Assembly (NCBI GenBank): GCA_949298825.1
Contig: CASFYB010000001.1
Span: 62,001-126,000 of the forward strand
From: an uncultured Helicobacter sp.
Lineage (GTDB): Bacteria > Campylobacterota > Campylobacteria > Campylobacterales > Helicobacteraceae
Length of the DNA: 64,000 nucleotides
Reading direction: 5' to 3'
Positions 19,807-28,826 of this stretch are shown one piece after another (position 1 is the stretch's first letter; every line of letters begins with the position of its first letter). The position numbers and the translations under genes were made by a program. The notes beneath the pieces are model-generated. The model worked only from the letters and a program-made list of their open reading frames with translations, did not search any database and was not told the DNA's origin.

Positions 19807-20528
19807 TTCTCCATCTCCGATATTTTTTGAGCCAACCTCAAACAAGAAAGCAAATCTCTTTTCTCACTCACATATCCCATAATAGAAGAATCAAAAGCCT
19901 TAAAAGTAGTCTCTCCAATAGCTACTGCCCTATAGCTCAAATCCCATGTAAATATATTTTTAAAAGCCCTAAAATGACTAGGTGCGCTAAAGATGATAAT
20001 AGAATTTTGTTTTGGTTTTTGTGATTGCAGGATGCTAGATTGCAAAATCTGACTTTCATATGCAATAATCTCTTTGAAATCAATATTATTTAATTTAAGC
20101 TTTTCATCAAGCCTAGAGACAATCTCTCTAGCCCTAAAATATACAACCTTACTATCGTGTAATAAAGGAAGTATCTCATCGCCAAATTTATCCCCATGAC
20201 CATCTTGCCCAACAAACACAACATTCAAACCAAGCTCACGGGCTAATCGCGCTGAAGAATGACCAATCACATAACAGGGTATTTGCTTTAAATACAAAAA
20301 AGTCGGAGCATTTTTTAATGCCTCATGAAATGCAAATATAGCATTTTGAGAGGTAAAAATAAGAGCCTTTTTTTTAGATTCTATATTTAAAAAGCTTGCA
20401 ATATCCCCTAGCCTTAAAGGATAAAAAATAATTTGCCTTAATACCAGTCCCTTAGCATTAAATCTAGATAATAGTTCTTTATTTTGCTCTAAAAGCACCT
20501 CTGAAGCAACAACTACAATCTCTGCCAA
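19803..20528 (-). CDS. hemD: uroporphyrinogen-III synthase
   Basis: A 241-residue HemD-family protein. The family is poorly conserved, but the C-terminal half shows IIFSAPSHFRAFKNIF and AIGETTFKAF, which match the typical 'SPS...F' and 'IG.TT...' signatures, and ALIFTSQNAIFAF marks the first domain. It closes hydroxymethylbilane into uroporphyrinogen III in haem synthesis. It is followed by crcB with a 4 bp overlap and preceded by uppP with a 7 bp gap. Confidence 0.88.
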   Translation of the reverse strand: MAEIVVVASEVLLEQNKELLSRFNAKGLVLRQIIFYPLRLGDIASFLNIESKKKALIFTSQNAIFAFHEALKNAPTFLYLKQIPCYVIGHSSARLARELGLNVVFVGQDGHGDKFGDEILPLLHDSKVVYFRAREIVSRLDEKLKLNNIDFKEIIAYESQILQSSILQSQKPKQNSIIIFSAPSHFRAFKNIFTWDLSYRAVAIGETTFKAFDSSIMGYVSEKRDLLSCLRLAQKISEMEK

Positions 20529-20535
20529 AATCCCC

Positions 20536-21321
20536 TCACATCATCCAAAAATACCATAAAAATACCCCACCTAACACAATCCTATAAAACCCAAAACTTA
20601 TATAAGAAAACCGCTTAACAAATCCAAGAAATAACTTAATGGCTAAAAGTGCGACAATAAAAGCTACGATACCACCAAGCAATAAAATAAAAGAATTTGC
20701 CCAATCAAGCAATGCATAGTTTTTATACAAATCATAGCTAGTAGCAGCAAGCATCGTAGGTATGGCAAGTAAAAAAGAAAACTCTGCTGCCAAAGTACGC
20801 GAAAGCCCCATCCAAAGTCCAGCAATGATCGTAGCACCAGATCTAGATGTCCCAGGTATCATAGCTAGGCTTTGGCAAAGTCCGATGATAAATGCCTCCT
20901 TGTAGCTAATCTTATCTAACCCTTCTTTTGGGATCTTATTTTTATGCTTTCTAGGTAGTATCCAATACTCTGTCAATAAAAATACAATCCCCCCAATAAT
21001 CAGCATATAAGCCACTGTCTCTGGGACAAAAAGCATCTTGATCCACTTATAGGCAAAAAGTCCAATAATACCAGTAGGGATAAAGCCTATCATCAGTTTT
21101 ACCCAGACATCAAGACCATGGATCAAATGTCGCCATAATACAAAAATAACCGCAAGAATAGAGCCTAGCTGCACAGCAATCTCAAAAGTCTTTACAAAAT
21201 CATCATCTTGATTGACACCCAAAAAATGGCCAGCCAAAATCATATGTCCTGTCGAAGAAACAGGTAAAAACTCTGTCAATCCCTCCACAATACCAAGTAT
21301 AACTGCTTGAAAAATATCCAT
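20536..21321 (-). CDS. uppP: undecaprenyl-diphosphatase (BacA type)
   Basis: A polytopic protein of about 261 residues. Both active-site blocks are present: [14 protein letters not shown] near the N-terminus and [10 protein letters not shown] in the middle. It dephosphorylates undecaprenyl pyrophosphate to recycle the peptidoglycan lipid carrier. The frame is open back to 21396, but that would overlap ybeY by 59 bp. A GGAAGG site lies 6 bp upstream of the ATG at 21321, giving the usual N-terminus [10 protein letters not shown], so I use that start. Confidence 0.95.
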   Translation of the reverse strand: MDIFQAVILGIVEGLTEFLPVSSTGHMILAGHFLGVNQDDDFVKTFEIAVQLGSILAVIFVLWRHLIHGLDVWVKLMIGFIPTGIIGLFAYKWIKMLFVPETVAYMLIIGGIVFLLTEYWILPRKHKNKIPKEGLDKISYKEAFIIGLCQSLAMIPGTSRSGATIIAGLWMGLSRTLAAEFSFLLAIPTMLAATSYDLYKNYALLDWANSFILLLGGIVAFIVALLAIKLFLGFVKRFSYISFGFYRIVLGGVFLWYFWMM

Positions 21322-21337
21322 GTTCATCCTTCCATCA

Positions 21338-21772
21338 TTAAATAGGCTTTGTCTCTGCCCTAACAATAAGGCTATCTGGCAATCCAAACTCAGCAATCAA
21401 TGCTTCTTCAGCCTCTCTGTGCTCGCCATTATCTTCCTCATGATCATAGCCCAAAAGATGGAGCATACCGTGGATAAAGAGCAATGCTAGCTCATCTTCT
21501 AAATCATGTTTGTAAAACTCTGCTGCCCTCAATGCTTCATCAAGGCAAATAACTATACTGCCTAATGGCATATCCTTGATACCAAAATCATCCAAAGGAA
21601 AGCTTAAAACATCGGTACTACTATCCTTATTTCTATGTTGAGTATTTAGGATGCGCATATCCTCATCATGCAGGATGATAAGCTCTATATCTCTATCACT
21701 CATCCTAGCAGCTATCTTTTCAAATAGAGCAATATCAATGACTATATCAGTTTGATTTATAAAATCTATCAT
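21338..21772 (-). CDS. ybeY: rRNA maturation endoribonuclease YbeY
   Basis: A 144-residue protein with the zinc-binding signature [14 protein letters not shown], and the STDVLSFP motif in the middle. YbeY takes part in 16S rRNA 3'-end processing and ribosome quality control. It lies 4 bp downstream of dapB and just ahead of uppP. Length and motifs are normal. Confidence 0.95.
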   Translation of the reverse strand: MIDFINQTDIVIDIALFEKIAARMSDRDIELIILHDEDMRILNTQHRNKDSSTDVLSFPLDDFGIKDMPLGSIVICLDEALRAAEFYKHDLEDELALLFIHGMLHLLGYDHEEDNGEHREAEEALIAEFGLPDSLIVRAETKPI

Positions 21773-21776
21773 GCTA

Positions 21777-22553
21777 TTAAAAATCTAGCAGATCTTTAAT
21801 GCCATATAAAGCATTAGGCTTTGTATGAAGCCACAAAGCAGCCTCTAAAGCTCCTTTAGCAAATGTCAGGCGAGATGTGGCATTATGTGTAAGCTCTATA
21901 AACTCACCAAGCGCATAAAATCCAACATTATGTCGCCCGACTATATCCCCTCCTCGTAAAGCCATAACGCCTATTTCATCCTTTTTCCTTGTACCGCACT
22001 CACCATCTCTCCCACTAACACGCACTTTATCCAAATCTAGATTCCTGGCCTTTGCAGCGCTCTCTGCTAAATGAAGTGCCGTCCCACTTGGCGCATCTTT
22101 TTTGAGATGATGATGATACTCTGTAATCTCAATATCACTATCTCCCATGCTCTTAGCCACCATTGCTACAAGCTTATCTAAAATGGCTATACCCTTTGAC
22201 ATATTTCTAGCATATAGTACGGGGGTTTTTTTTGCAAGATTACTTAATTTTTGCATAGTTGCCTTACTAAGACCAGTGGTCCCACACACAAGAGGTCTTG
22301 GCAAATCATGCAAAACATCAAGCAAATAATCAGTAGAATCTGGCAAGGAAAAGTCAATCACCACATCACATGATCTTAGAAACTGTGATGCATCATTGCT
22401 CACGCTGCAATTTTCTGGTACCTGTATATCCAACCTAGAACGAACCAAAACAGCGCTAAGCTCGCAGGCATCATGGCTAGCTATCAGATCAACCAATAAT
22501 CTCCCCACTCTGCCATTAGCACCGCATACTCCTATTTTCAACTTTCCTGCCAT
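21777..22553 (-). CDS. dapB: 4-hydroxy-tetrahydrodipicolinate reductase
   Basis: A 258-residue enzyme of lysine and diaminopimelate synthesis. The Rossmann nucleotide loop is GVCGANGRVGRLL, and the catalytic/substrate segment reads EYHHHLKKDAPSGTALHL. FLPDSTDY-like FSLPDSTDYLL and CGTTGLS are typical. It supplies mDAP for the peptidoglycan that Csd1 later trims. It sits between trxB and ybeY with short gaps. Confidence 0.96.
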   Translation of the reverse strand: MAGKLKIGVCGANGRVGRLLVDLIASHDACELSAVLVRSRLDIQVPENCSVSNDASQFLRSCDVVIDFSLPDSTDYLLDVLHDLPRPLVCGTTGLSKATMQKLSNLAKKTPVLYARNMSKGIAILDKLVAMVAKSMGDSDIEITEYHHHLKKDAPSGTALHLAESAAKARNLDLDKVRVSGRDGECGTRKKDEIGVMALRGGDIVGRHNVGFYALGEFIELTHNATSRLTFAKGALEAALWLHTKPNALYGIKDLLDF

Positions 22554-22574
22554 ATACCCTCCTTTAAGTTTACC

Positions 22575-23519
22575 TTAATGCTTAGAATCAAGATATGAAA
22601 TTGCTTGTAAAGCAGCAGTCGCTCCATCACCAGCAGCGCATACCACCTGCTTACTAGCCTGAGTGCGCAAATCTCCTGCTACAAATAGCCCAGGTACATT
22701 TGTCCTCATTGATAAATCTACTTTCACGCTACCCCACTCATCAAGCTCGCACAAAGATGCCCCATTTTCTTGCATTAATATCTGATTATTTACCTCATAG
22801 CCCACAAAGATAAAGATCCCGGGTAGTTCCAAGTCTCGCTTTTCATTGGTTTGCAGATTTACCAGGCTAATACCTGTCACGCCCATATTATCACCCTTAA
22901 TCTCTTCGATCTGATAAGGAGTTAAAAATTCGATCTTTTCATTTGAACGGGCATGCTCTACTGTGACTGGAGCAGCACGAAACTCATCGCGACGATGGAT
23001 GAGATAGACTTTTTTACACATTTTAGTAAGATAGATCGCTTCTTCAAGCGCAGTATCTCCTCCACCCAAAACAGCCACTTCCTTATTCTTATAAAAAAAT
23101 CCATCGCATGTAGCACAAGTACTAACACCTTTGCCCCATAGCTCATCCTCACCTTTAATACCAGTTTTCTTAGGTCGCCCACCAGTAGCTACGATCACTG
23201 CACGCGCTTCAATATTCTGCCCATCATTCTGATGAATGATAAAATGATCATCTTTTTTGCTGATACGATCTACTTGCACCATAGCATGCTTAAGACCAAA
23301 TCTAAAGCACTGCTCCTGCCATGGCGCCATAAAGTCTAATCCACTTAATATTTCCTTAACACCAGGATAGTTCTCAATCTCACTGCTTCCTGTGATTTGT
23401 CCACCAGGCATACCCTTTTCAAAAAGCACTACATCCTTAATCCCGCCACGAGTAGCATACAAACCAGCCGATAGTCCAGCAGGACCACCACCAATGATGG
23501 CTAAATCTATCATTTGCAA
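22575..23519 (-). CDS. trxB: thioredoxin reductase
   Basis: A 314-residue flavoprotein. The FAD-binding [10 protein letters not shown] is at the N-terminus, the redox-active CATC lies in [10 protein letters not shown], the NADPH loop is [10 protein letters not shown], and VAGDLRTQ near the end completes the FAD site. It reduces thioredoxin, whose gene is directly upstream at 23599. A 10-bp hairpin separates the two genes, so they may be differentially expressed. Confidence 0.97.
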   Translation of the reverse strand: MQMIDLAIIGGGPAGLSAGLYATRGGIKDVVLFEKGMPGGQITGSSEIENYPGVKEILSGLDFMAPWQEQCFRFGLKHAMVQVDRISKKDDHFIIHQNDGQNIEARAVIVATGGRPKKTGIKGEDELWGKGVSTCATCDGFFYKNKEVAVLGGGDTALEEAIYLTKMCKKVYLIHRRDEFRAAPVTVEHARSNEKIEFLTPYQIEEIKGDNMGVTGISLVNLQTNEKRDLELPGIFIFVGYEVNNQILMQENGASLCELDEWGSVKVDLSMRTNVPGLFVAGDLRTQASKQVVCAAGDGATAALQAISYLDSKH

Positions 23520-23572
23520 TCCTTTAAATAATAATTTTTATTAATGGTATTACGGAAATATCAATCGAATCT

Positions 23573-23597
23573 AAATAGCCCACAAAATGGGCTATTT
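23573..23597. terminator. hairpin between trxA and trxB
   Basis: A perfect 10-bp stem (AAATAGCCCA / TGGGCTATTT) with a 5-base loop lies directly downstream of the trxA stop codon. It is followed by a T run on the plus strand and by a weaker T-rich stretch on the minus strand. It probably attenuates or ends trxA transcription before trxB. Confidence 0.7.
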
Positions 23598-23598
23598 T

Positions 23599-23916
23599 TT
23601 AAAGTAGAGAATCTAGCTTATTTTTGATTTCTTGCTTTGAAGTAGCTCCTACCATCGTATCTGCTACCTCTCCATTTTTCATAAATAAAATAGTAGGGAT
23701 ACTGCGGATTCCATAGCGAGCAGATAGCTCATCTTGCTCATCTGTATTAACCTTACAAATAGCAGCCTTGCCATCATACTCACTTGCCAACTCATCAATC
23801 ACGGGAGCTAGCATGCGGCATGGTCCACACCATGGAGCCCAGAAATCAACCAGAGCTACACCCTCTTTTACAGTAGAATCAAAATTTTCTTTAGTCAACT
23901 CAATATATTGTCCCAT
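23599..23916 (-). CDS. trxA: thioredoxin
   Basis: A 105-residue thioredoxin with the active site WCGPC in DFWAPWCGPCRML and the cis-proline context IRSIPTILF. It is the cytoplasmic disulfide reductant regenerated by the TrxB encoded next to it. A GGAGAAAAAT ribosome site precedes the ATG. A consensus TATAAT box lies about 30 bp upstream of the start. Confidence 0.97.
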   Translation of the reverse strand: MGQYIELTKENFDSTVKEGVALVDFWAPWCGPCRMLAPVIDELASEYDGKAAICKVNTDEQDELSARYGIRSIPTILFMKNGEVADTMVGATSKQEIKNKLDSLL

Positions 23917-23945
23917 ATTTTTCTCCTAAATTAAAATATTCTCAC

Positions 23946-23951
23946 ATTATA
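23946..23951 (-). promoter_or_regulatory. -10 box of trxA
   Basis: On the minus strand the sequence reads CAGTATAATGTG, an exact TATAAT, 29 bp upstream of the trxA ATG. It lies in the only sizable gap of this gene run (23917-24028), so it probably starts the trxA(-trxB) transcript. Confidence 0.6.
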
Positions 23952-24028
23952 CTGGTCATTTTTTAATCAAAATTAACACACTCAAGAAAAATTATCCATT
24001 GCATTCATAGATAATATGTAAGAATTAT

Positions 24029-24235
24029 TTATTTGCTATCCAGAGACTTGTCTAAATCTTCTAATAAAACCTCTCCTCTAGCAAAGCAATCTCTATCTAA
24101 TTCCTCAAAAGCGATCATAATATTTTCTTGCTTTTTATTCGCGACTTTTACAAGAGTCCTAGAGATCTCTTTTGCGATCTCTGATTTTTGTTCTTTGGTC
24201 AATTTTCCTGCTAGTTTAATATTTACAAATGGCAT
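24029..24235 (-). CDS. 4-oxalocrotonate tautomerase family protein
   Basis: A 68-residue protein of the tautomerase superfamily. After Met removal the N-terminal catalytic proline is exposed (MPFVNIKLAG), followed by the standard beta-alpha-beta layout with KEQKSEIAKEIS. H. pylori has a homologous tautomerase of the same size. The natural substrate is unknown; no aromatic-degradation genes are nearby. Confidence 0.9.
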   Translation of the reverse strand: MPFVNIKLAGKLTKEQKSEIAKEISRTLVKVANKKQENIMIAFEELDRDCFARGEVLLEDLDKSLDSK

Positions 24236-24244
24236 TTTCTCTCC

Positions 24245-26104
24245 TTACCAGCTAAAGCCACCGCCAATCTTCAAGCTCAAATAATCTGGCACACTAAATC
24301 CATTGACCTCAGTAAGTCTAGTGCTGCTCTGCACAGCTATATCCAAGAATCCAAGGATATTAATACCTCCTGTGAGAATTATGCCCGATGCTGTATACCC
24401 ACGCATATCATACATAGCACCCATTCTGATATCTAGCACTTTTAAATCTAGCATCAAACCACCACCAATCATCTGACTTTTTGGCAAGGTGTATGAAAGC
24501 GTATCATTAGGCAATAAATCCACATCCATCGCTAAATTTAAAATACCCCATTGATAGGCCATACCAGAGCGTACCTGCGGGTTAAGATAGTACTTAGTAT
24601 GCTCATCTAAATAGAGGCCTGGATTATTAAGGTTTTTGCCCACTAAACCTAGGCTAAATCCACCCAAGCTATACAATATCCCAGCATCAATCCCAAAATT
24701 ATGTGTAAATACTGGATCTGTTGGAGTCTTAATATTAGAAAATGCATCAAAACCACCAGACTTATGGATCCTATAACCAGCACTAAAGATATATTTAAGC
24801 GCCATACCCACACTGATCTCACCTGCACCCACCTCTACGCTATATCCATAGCCGATAGGCACCTCTGTGATCATAAGCCCACTGACATCAATCTTATGCT
24901 GAGCCTTATTGCTAAATATAGAATGATTATCAAAGTTAGTGTTATCTGATTTATTAACAGTAATACCATCATTGCCCACACCTACGCTGATGTAGTTGCT
25001 ACCATTTTGGACGATGATCTGATTATGACTTTCATCAAAGCTAGCAGATCCATTGGCAAAAAGACTGCCAAAAATACCCATAGCAAAGCCGCTATTAGGC
25101 TTCTTTGCGATCTGTAAAACAATACCATTTTGAGAAGTGATCACAAAGTTATTATTTCGCAAAGAATCTTGAATAAGGCTAATATCCTTGATAGCCTGAT
25201 CTAAGCTGGCATCCACACCACTAAGCTTAATACCACCTAAGGCGCCTAACACCTTATCTAAGTCTAAATTTCCCCCATTTGCCTTGCCAGCTTCAGAGAG
25301 AAGACCTGCTAGATTCCCCACGCTAGAAGCATCCATATTTTTAAGGATGCTATCAAAGATTGGATTCCCCCCAGCAGCAGCACTCGCCTTTAACATATCT
25401 TCTTGTATTTTGCCAAAAAGCTTTTCTTGATTGCCAGGATTTTTGGCAATCTCTTGAAATTTCTTAGCTGCATCTTCAAGACTATTTTGGCTACTTATAT
25501 CATTGCTGTTACTACCATTAACCCCAGCACTACTAACCACATTTTGCAAATATTTTTTTAGATCATCATCAGTGATGCCATTACCACCAGAGCCAGACCC
25601 ACTGCTTGATCCTCCGCCCCCACTACTAGAGCCATTATTTACTAAATTTTTAAGCATATCGCCAAAATACCCATCTATATTGACGCTTGTAGTCTTAGAA
25701 GCAGCTGCTGATGCTGCGCCAAGCATCATGACACCACCACTTAGCCCACTAGAATGAGTACTTGCCCCCTGGGCACTTTTAGTCTTAGCGCCAAATGCAC
25801 TGGCCAAACTGCTAGGTAGTTTTTGTAGATTATTAATATCAATACGAGCTAAAGAAAGGAGATTTTTCTCTTGTACACCAAGTCCAAAGCTATAGCCAAA
25901 GCGGCTTTTCTTGCTTGCGCCAAGTAAGGCTGGATTGTAGTATAGGCCCCATTGAGAGTTTTTGAGTGCGACACCAGCACCACCCATCCCCATAGAGACA
26001 TTGCCCATACCACCAAACTCAAGCGCGCTAAGAGAGGTGCTTAAAGCCATGGATAAGGCTAGAGAATAACAGATTCTGGTTTTAAACTTACTGTGTAACT
26101 GCAT
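24245..26104 (-). CDS. TraF-like outer-membrane protein (F-plasmid TraF_2 family)
   Basis: A 619-residue exported protein with a signal peptide of about 28 residues (ends LSALEF). Residues 29-75 contain GGMGNVSMGMGGAGVA and NPALLGASKKSRFG, typical of the chromosomal 'conjugal transfer TraF' proteins of epsilonproteobacteria and FadL-like barrels. A Gly/Ser-rich, low-complexity linker lies at about 155-172. The last third has alternating hydrophobic strands ending in Phe-Ser-Trp, as in outer-membrane barrels. There are no conjugation genes nearby, so the TraF label is a family name and not a function. It lies 9 bp ahead of the tautomerase gene. Confidence 0.7.
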   Translation of the reverse strand: MQLHSKFKTRICYSLALSMALSTSLSALEFGGMGNVSMGMGGAGVALKNSQWGLYYNPALLGASKKSRFGYSFGLGVQEKNLLSLARIDINNLQKLPSSLASAFGAKTKSAQGASTHSSGLSGGVMMLGAASAAASKTTSVNIDGYFGDMLKNLVNNGSSSGGGGSSSGSGSGGNGITDDDLKKYLQNVVSSAGVNGSNSNDISSQNSLEDAAKKFQEIAKNPGNQEKLFGKIQEDMLKASAAAGGNPIFDSILKNMDASSVGNLAGLLSEAGKANGGNLDLDKVLGALGGIKLSGVDASLDQAIKDISLIQDSLRNNNFVITSQNGIVLQIAKKPNSGFAMGIFGSLFANGSASFDESHNQIIVQNGSNYISVGVGNDGITVNKSDNTNFDNHSIFSNKAQHKIDVSGLMITEVPIGYGYSVEVGAGEISVGMALKYIFSAGYRIHKSGGFDAFSNIKTPTDPVFTHNFGIDAGILYSLGGFSLGLVGKNLNNPGLYLDEHTKYYLNPQVRSGMAYQWGILNLAMDVDLLPNDTLSYTLPKSQMIGGGLMLDLKVLDIRMGAMYDMRGYTASGIILTGGINILGFLDIAVQSSTRLTEVNGFSVPDYLSLKIGGGFSW

Positions 26105-26124
26105 TTTATCTCCTTTGCAGAATA

Positions 26125-26904
26125 TTACTCAATAATTATAACCTCTTTTTCTAATTTTACACCAAATTCTTCATAAACCCTCTTTTCTCCAAGGCCAATT
26201 ACTTCCATAGCTGTTTCAAAACTAGCCAAACTTCTATCATAATTTACCAAAAAGTTAGCATGAGTTTCAGAAAACCCCACGCCATGAAAGCTATATCCCT
26301 TTAGCCCCACAGCCTCAAGCATCCTACCTGCAAAGTCTCCCTTAGGATTTTTAAAGCAGCTACCACAGCTAGGGTGCTTTGGATGGGTTTTCCTCATCAG
26401 AGTGCAGGCCTCTTCTACATCCTGTCTAAAGCCCTGTATCTTTTTAAAACGTGCAGCAAAGATCACGCCATTAATCTCACTCTTACGATAAGCTAAACCT
26501 AGCCTATCTGCCTCAATCCATTCAGAATCTACGCACACAGAATGAAGAGTATTTTTCATCTCATAGTCCTTCATGCCTGCATTCATTTTCACAAGTCCGC
26601 CAAGAGATCCAGGCAATGCGCGCAAAAACTCTAAGCCGCCAAGATTATTCTGCTTAAAAAACTTAAAGATCTTAGCGCTACTGCATGCACCCCCAACCTC
26701 TATAAAATCCCCTAGATCCTTAATGTAATCAAATCTATCTCCCAAAATCGCCAAAGAAGTCGCATGAGGTGAAATCAAAAGATTGCACCCATAGCCAAGG
26801 ATCCTTAAATCTTTATCATAAGAATAATCCTCTATCACATCAACCATGATAGCCCCACCAATTTTAATGCTTAAATATTTAGAAAAATCAATAATCTTTT
26901 TCAC
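26125..26904 (-). CDS. murB: UDP-N-acetylenolpyruvoylglucosamine reductase
   Basis: A 259-residue MurB, at the short end for the family as usual in Helicobacter. The FAD segment LGYGCNLLISP, the GSLGGLVKMNAG loop and HPSCGSCFKNPKG are all recognisable, and a catalytic Glu is in SETHANFLVN. It completes UDP-MurNAc synthesis for peptidoglycan. It follows fliQ by 2 bp, the same unusual flagellar/cell-wall pairing as in H. pylori. Confidence 0.95.
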   Translation of the reverse strand: MKKIIDFSKYLSIKIGGAIMVDVIEDYSYDKDLRILGYGCNLLISPHATSLAILGDRFDYIKDLGDFIEVGGACSSAKIFKFFKQNNLGGLEFLRALPGSLGGLVKMNAGMKDYEMKNTLHSVCVDSEWIEADRLGLAYRKSEINGVIFAARFKKIQGFRQDVEEACTLMRKTHPKHPSCGSCFKNPKGDFAGRMLEAVGLKGYSFHGVGFSETHANFLVNYDRSLASFETAMEVIGLGEKRVYEEFGVKLEKEVIIIE

Positions 26905-26906
26905 AA

Positions 26907-27173
26907 CTAACCTATAAAATTTGGGATCAACTCTATAAGGCGACGCGTATAATCAAGCAGCATATGCAGCATCCATGGCATTGTAAAAATAATCACTGCA
27001 ATAACGGCCAAAATCTTAGGCACAAAAGAAAGTGTCATTTCATTAATCTGGGTCGTTGCTTGGAAAATACTCACTAAAAGCCCCACAATAAGACCCACTA
27101 ATAAGACAGGCAGAGAGATCATCAGAGTGATTTTATAAGTTTCAATAGCTAGTGCCATTAATTGATTTTCCAT
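26907..27173 (-). CDS. fliQ: flagellar type III export protein FliQ
   Basis: An 88-residue protein with two membrane helices (about 13-35 and 50-72), the standard FliQ layout, containing LVGLIVGLLVSIFQATTQINEMTLSFVPK. FliQ is part of the FliPQR export gate. The frame is open to 27182, but an AAGGAT site is properly spaced for the ATG at 27173, which also gives the normal FliQ length. It is transcribed divergently from the trp genes. Confidence 0.95.
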   Translation of the reverse strand: MENQLMALAIETYKITLMISLPVLLVGLIVGLLVSIFQATTQINEMTLSFVPKILAVIAVIIFTMPWMLHMLLDYTRRLIELIPNFIG

Positions 27174-27242
27174 AAAGATCATCCTTGCTTAAAAATATCG
27201 ATGGGAATTTTTGTAAAATGCTACCATTTTCTAAAGAATTTC

Positions 27243-27269
27243 TAAAGTAAAAAGCTAGATTTTACTTTA
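27243..27269. promoter_or_regulatory. inverted repeat upstream of trpCF
   Basis: A perfect 10-bp inverted repeat (TAAAGTAAAA / TTTTACTTTA) with a 7-base spacer sits in the fliQ-trpCF intergenic region, 43 bp before the trpCF ATG. It could be an operator or a hairpin in the leader. It has no T run and the arms are AT-rich, so it is not an obvious terminator. A TGTAAGAT -10-like box follows shortly after it. Confidence 0.4.
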
Positions 27270-27311
27270 TTTCATTGTAAGATTTAAAAAAGTAACACAT
27301 CAGGAGAATCT

Positions 27312-28826
27312 ATGTCAAGCAAGGGGAAGGGCCCTCATATTCTAGAAAAGATTTGCAATATACGTAAAGAAAAAATAAAAAAATTTGGCTTTGGGTTTGG
27401 GTTTAATATCCCTGAAAAAAGAGAAGTGCCCCTATGCCCTCCTAGATTCCATGCTCCATCACCTTTTTTGATCGCAGAGATCAAGCGATCTTCCCCATCC
27501 GCAGGCGATATCAGCCCGATTGATGATCCTATAGGATTGGCTGGTCTCTATCTAGATAGTGGGGCTAGTGCTATTTCTGTACTGACAGAAGAAGAGCACT
27601 TTAAAGGAAGCATCAAAGATCTTATGAATATAAAAAATACCTATAAAAATGCCACTATTTTGCGTAAAGACTTTTTACAATATCCAGAAGAGGTCATGGT
27701 AAGCTTTAGAGCTGGTGCAGATATGATTTTACTTATCATCGCCATGTTTTTAAAAGATCAAAATACCTTCGAATCTATTTTAAAAGAAGCTCGTAAGCTA
27801 GAGATGGGCGTGCTTTTTGAGGTGCACAATTGGGAAGAGTATCTTTTTCTAGCTCCCTATTTAGACAATCTAGATAGAGAGCTTTTAGGCATAAATGCGC
27901 GCAGTCTCCATAGCTTTGAGATCTCAAAGCAAGATACCCTCATCCTAGCCCATAAGATCAAAGACATCAACCCCAATGTACCCATTATCTTTGAATCAGG
28001 CATCACAAGCTCTCATGATGGGTATATCATAGGCACCAATCAAATAAATGGGATGCTATGTGGTAGCTATCTAGTGGAGCAAAATGGAAAAAATCTCTCT
28101 GCACTAAAGCAAGCCTATATAAAAGGCTATAAACAATCCCAAACAAGCTTTGAATATCATCTCTTTAGACATCTAGCACTAAATAAACGTCCACTTATAA
28201 AAGTTTGTGGTATCACAAATCTTGATGATGCGCTATTATGTGCAGAGGCAGGGGCTGATATGCTGGGCTTTATCCTTGTGCCAGATACCCCACGATACAT
28301 AGCACCAACTCAAATCAAGCAAATCTCTAAAGCCCTAACCTCACTCTATCCTGATATCCTAAAAATTGGTGTGCTATCAGATGATCCCCAAACCATAAAA
28401 GATGCTAGAAATTTATTAGATTCCAAAATATTAGATTCCCTGCAGCTACACTCCATGAAAGACTTTTCTAACTTTGGTGGGTTAAACCTTAAAGAATCTA
28501 GCTTTAGCTTTTATCCATCTATTGACTTTGGGGATATGGATTGCTTCCCAGATGGCAATATCTTGCCCTTTGTTTTATTAGATTCCAAATATGGTGGGGG
28601 GAGTGGTAAAAACATAGAGACACCTCTCTTAGAAGCACTCAAAATGAGCAATAGACCATTATTTATGGCCGGGGGCATCGGCTTAGAAAATCTAAATGTA
28701 TTTTTAGATCTAAATCCAAAAATGCTAGATATAAACTCTAAGCTAGAATCTAAACCTGGATATAAAGATAATAGCAAGGTTAAAAAACTTTTTGAAGCGC
28801 TAGATTTAAGATATGGAGAGAGATAA
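27312..28826 (+). CDS. trpCF: bifunctional indole-3-glycerol-phosphate synthase / phosphoribosylanthranilate isomerase
   Basis: A 504-residue fusion. Residues 1 to about 260 are the TrpC barrel, with substrate-binding AEIKRSSPS at 55-63 and catalytic ILRKDFL further on. From about 297 the TrpF barrel begins with KVCGITNLDDAL and includes GADMLGFIL. It performs two consecutive steps of tryptophan synthesis (PRA to CdRP to indole-glycerol phosphate). The C-to-F fusion is known in H. pylori and enterobacteria. It starts the trp operon here; its stop overlaps the trpB start by 1 bp. Confidence 0.96.
   Translation: MSSKGKGPHILEKICNIRKEKIKKFGFGFGFNIPEKREVPLCPPRFHAPSPFLIAEIKRSSPSAGDISPIDDPIGLAGLYLDSGASAISVLTEEEHFKGSIKDLMNIKNTYKNATILRKDFLQYPEEVMVSFRAGADMILLIIAMFLKDQNTFESILKEARKLEMGVLFEVHNWEEYLFLAPYLDNLDRELLGINARSLHSFEISKQDTLILAHKIKDINPNVPIIFESGITSSHDGYIIGTNQINGMLCGSYLVEQNGKNLSALKQAYIKGYKQSQTSFEYHLFRHLALNKRPLIKVCGITNLDDALLCAEAGADMLGFILVPDTPRYIAPTQIKQISKALTSLYPDILKIGVLSDDPQTIKDARNLLDSKILDSLQLHSMKDFSNFGGLNLKESSFSFYPSIDFGDMDCFPDGNILPFVLLDSKYGGGSGKNIETPLLEALKMSNRPLFMAGGIGLENLNVFLDLNPKMLDINSKLESKPGYKDNSKVKKLFEALDLRYGER

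Noticed and set aside
21322-21396. Longer N-terminus of UppP
   Set aside because: It overlaps ybeY and adds 25 residues not seen in the family; the ATG at 21321 has a proper ribosome site.
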